Assembly: GCA_964495345.1 (NCBI GenBank)
Contig: CAZBVV010000105.1
Coordinates: 1-6,021 of the forward strand
Length of the DNA stretch: 6,021 bases
Direction: 5' to 3'
Source: UBA1081 sp964495345
GTDB lineage: Bacteria > Bacillota > Clostridia > Oscillospirales > Acutalibacteraceae
Notes under the pieces: generated by a model
The model's database searches: none
What the model saw: the letters and a program-made list of their open reading frames with translations, nothing else
What the model was told of the DNA's origin: nothing
Shown here: in pieces, positions 5,118 through 6,021 of the stretch
Layout: every line of letters starts with the position of its first letter
Numbering within the stretch: position 1 is the stretch's first letter
Program-made: the position numbers and the translations under genes

Positions 5118-5957
5118 ATGTATTCAAGAGTTTATGTGGAAATTACAAATATATGTAATATGAGCTGTTCCTTTTGTCACGGTCATTCAAGGGAACTCAG
5201 ACGGATGAATCTCAATGAATTTTCGCTTATACTTGACAAATTGGCAGGGCATACACAATACATTTACTATCATCTTATGGGTGAGCCTTTAACACATCCC
5301 CAACTGCCCGATTTTTTAAAAACGGCGGCTCAAAAGGGATTCAAGTCTGTGCTTACAACAAACGGAACGCTTTTAAAAAAGCGTGGTGACGAACTTATCC
5401 GAGCAGGTATACATAAAATCAGCATTTCCGTTCACAGCTTTGAAAACGGAACTGATGCAGATTTCAAAAAATATATGAGTGAGATTGCAGAATTTGCCCA
5501 CAAAGCATGGCAAGAGGGCATAATTGTGGTTTTAAGGCTCTGGAACAGAGGTTATGACGGCGGTCTTAACGACAAAGCTGTCAGTTTTCTCCGTTCTCAT
5601 ATTGACGGCGAATGGACAGAAAATTCAAAAGGACTTCGCATACGCAATAAATTTTTTCTTGAATGGGGTGACCGCTTCGGCTGGCCCGACAAATCAGCTC
5701 CCATACAGGGTGATGAGGTTTTTTGCTACGGCTTGCGTGACCATTTCGGTATACTTTGCGACGGAACTGTTGTTCCCTGCTGTCTTGACAGCGACGGCAT
5801 TATAGCACTTGGAAATATTTTTAATGAAGATATTGACGATATTCTGTCATCTCCCCGTGCAAAAGCCATAGTGAAAGGTTTTGACGGCAGAAAAGCAAGC
5901 GAAGAGCTTTGCAAAAGATGTGCGTATGCACAGAGATTTGTGCAAAAAATAAATTGA
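5118..5957 (+). CDS. Radical SAM enzyme with a short SPASM-like C-terminal domain
   Basis: This 279-residue cytosolic enzyme has the radical SAM motif CNMSCSFC: C13, C17 and C20 (CX3CX2C) bind the [4Fe-4S] cluster that cleaves S-adenosylmethionine to a 5'-deoxyadenosyl radical. LMGEPLTHP (53-61) is the GE motif contacting the SAM amino group, and TTNGTLL (80-86) and ISISVHS (101-107) are further barrel strands. The C-terminus holds C203, C214, C221, C222, C265 and C268, including CDGTVVPCC (214-222) and CKRC (265-268), resembling a shortened SPASM/twitch domain that could bind an auxiliary Fe-S cluster. AGGAG (5108-5112) lies 5 nt before the ATG. It is a single-gene unit ending at a good terminator. 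SPASM enzymes often modify peptides or mature other enzymes, but no precursor peptide, sulfatase or partner is visible nearby, so the substrate is unknown. Confidence 0.87.
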   Translation: MYSRVYVEITNICNMSCSFCHGHSRELRRMNLNEFSLILDKLAGHTQYIYYHLMGEPLTHPQLPDFLKTAAQKGFKSVLTTNGTLLKKRGDELIRAGIHKISISVHSFENGTDADFKKYMSEIAEFAHKAWQEGIIVVLRLWNRGYDGGLNDKAVSFLRSHIDGEWTENSKGLRIRNKFFLEWGDRFGWPDKSAPIQGDEVFCYGLRDHFGILCDGTVVPCCLDSDGIIALGNIFNEDIDDILSSPRAKAIVKGFDGRKASEELCKRCAYAQRFVQKIN

Positions 5958-5966
5958 CAATATATT

Positions 5967-5996
5967 ACGGCAAGGAACAAATCCTTGTCGTTTTTT
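5967..5996 (+). terminator. Rho-independent terminator of the radical SAM gene
   Basis: ACGGCAAGGA (5967-5976) pairs with TCCTTGTCGT (5982-5991) over 10 bp with one G-T pair, with a 5-nt loop (5977-5981) followed by TTTTTT (5991-5996). It starts 10 nt after the stop codon. The remaining bases to 6021 show nothing recognisable. Confidence 0.88.
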
Positions 5997-6021
5997 GTTA
6001 CAAAGTCGGATAAAATTTGTT

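Noticed and set aside
1..6021. CRISPR array, tRNA, rRNA, insertion sequence or prophage genes
   Set aside because: No regularly spaced repeats, cloverleaf sequences, transposase or phage-like products are visible on either strand.

Overview
The window looks like chromosomal DNA of a low-GC Gram-positive bacterium, most likely a gut-type Clostridia member (Oscillospiraceae/Lachnospiraceae-like). The basis is AT-rich intergenic DNA, strong GGAGG-type Shine-Dalgarno sequences, TTG and GTG starts, sigma-A promoters with 17-nt spacers and short stem-plus-T-tract terminators. The taxonomic call is inference; there is no rRNA or marker gene here.

Layout. Positions 1-70 hold the terminator of a gene lying upstream of the window. 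Positions about 71-281 carry no convincing gene but contain a diverged repeat and an imperfect terminator-like hairpin. A sigma-A promoter (282-310) with a palindromic operator candidate (311-336) then drives a three-gene operon on the + strand: a MarR-family repressor (361-798), a polytopic membrane protein made of two DUF1538 repeats (862-2385, TTG start), and a soluble protein made of two P-II-like domains (2390-3091, only 4 nt after the membrane gene). The operon ends at a perfect 12-bp hairpin (3157-3183). Next comes a GPH-family sugar/glycoside:cation symporter on the - strand (3377-4963). Divergent from it is a small radical SAM enzyme with a shortened SPASM-like C-terminus on the + strand (5118-5957), closed by a good terminator (5967-5996). 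The two divergent genes share a 154-bp intergenic region holding one promoter for each.

How the genes may work together. The MarR-DUF1538-P-II operon has the logic of a controlled transporter: an uncharacterised inner-membrane carrier or channel, its own P-II-type cytosolic regulator (compare Amt-GlnK), and a local repressor that probably autoregulates through the operator over the transcription start. Both the membrane protein and the P-II partner are internally duplicated. The P-II domains lack the usual uridylylation tyrosine and several nucleotide-binding basic residues, so the ligand may not be the classical ATP/2-oxoglutarate. This operon is the best candidate for an undescribed system here, although DUF1538 next to P-II is, as far as I recall, a recurring arrangement. 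The symporter and the radical SAM gene look like separate transcription units; no functional link between them can be shown beyond their divergent arrangement.
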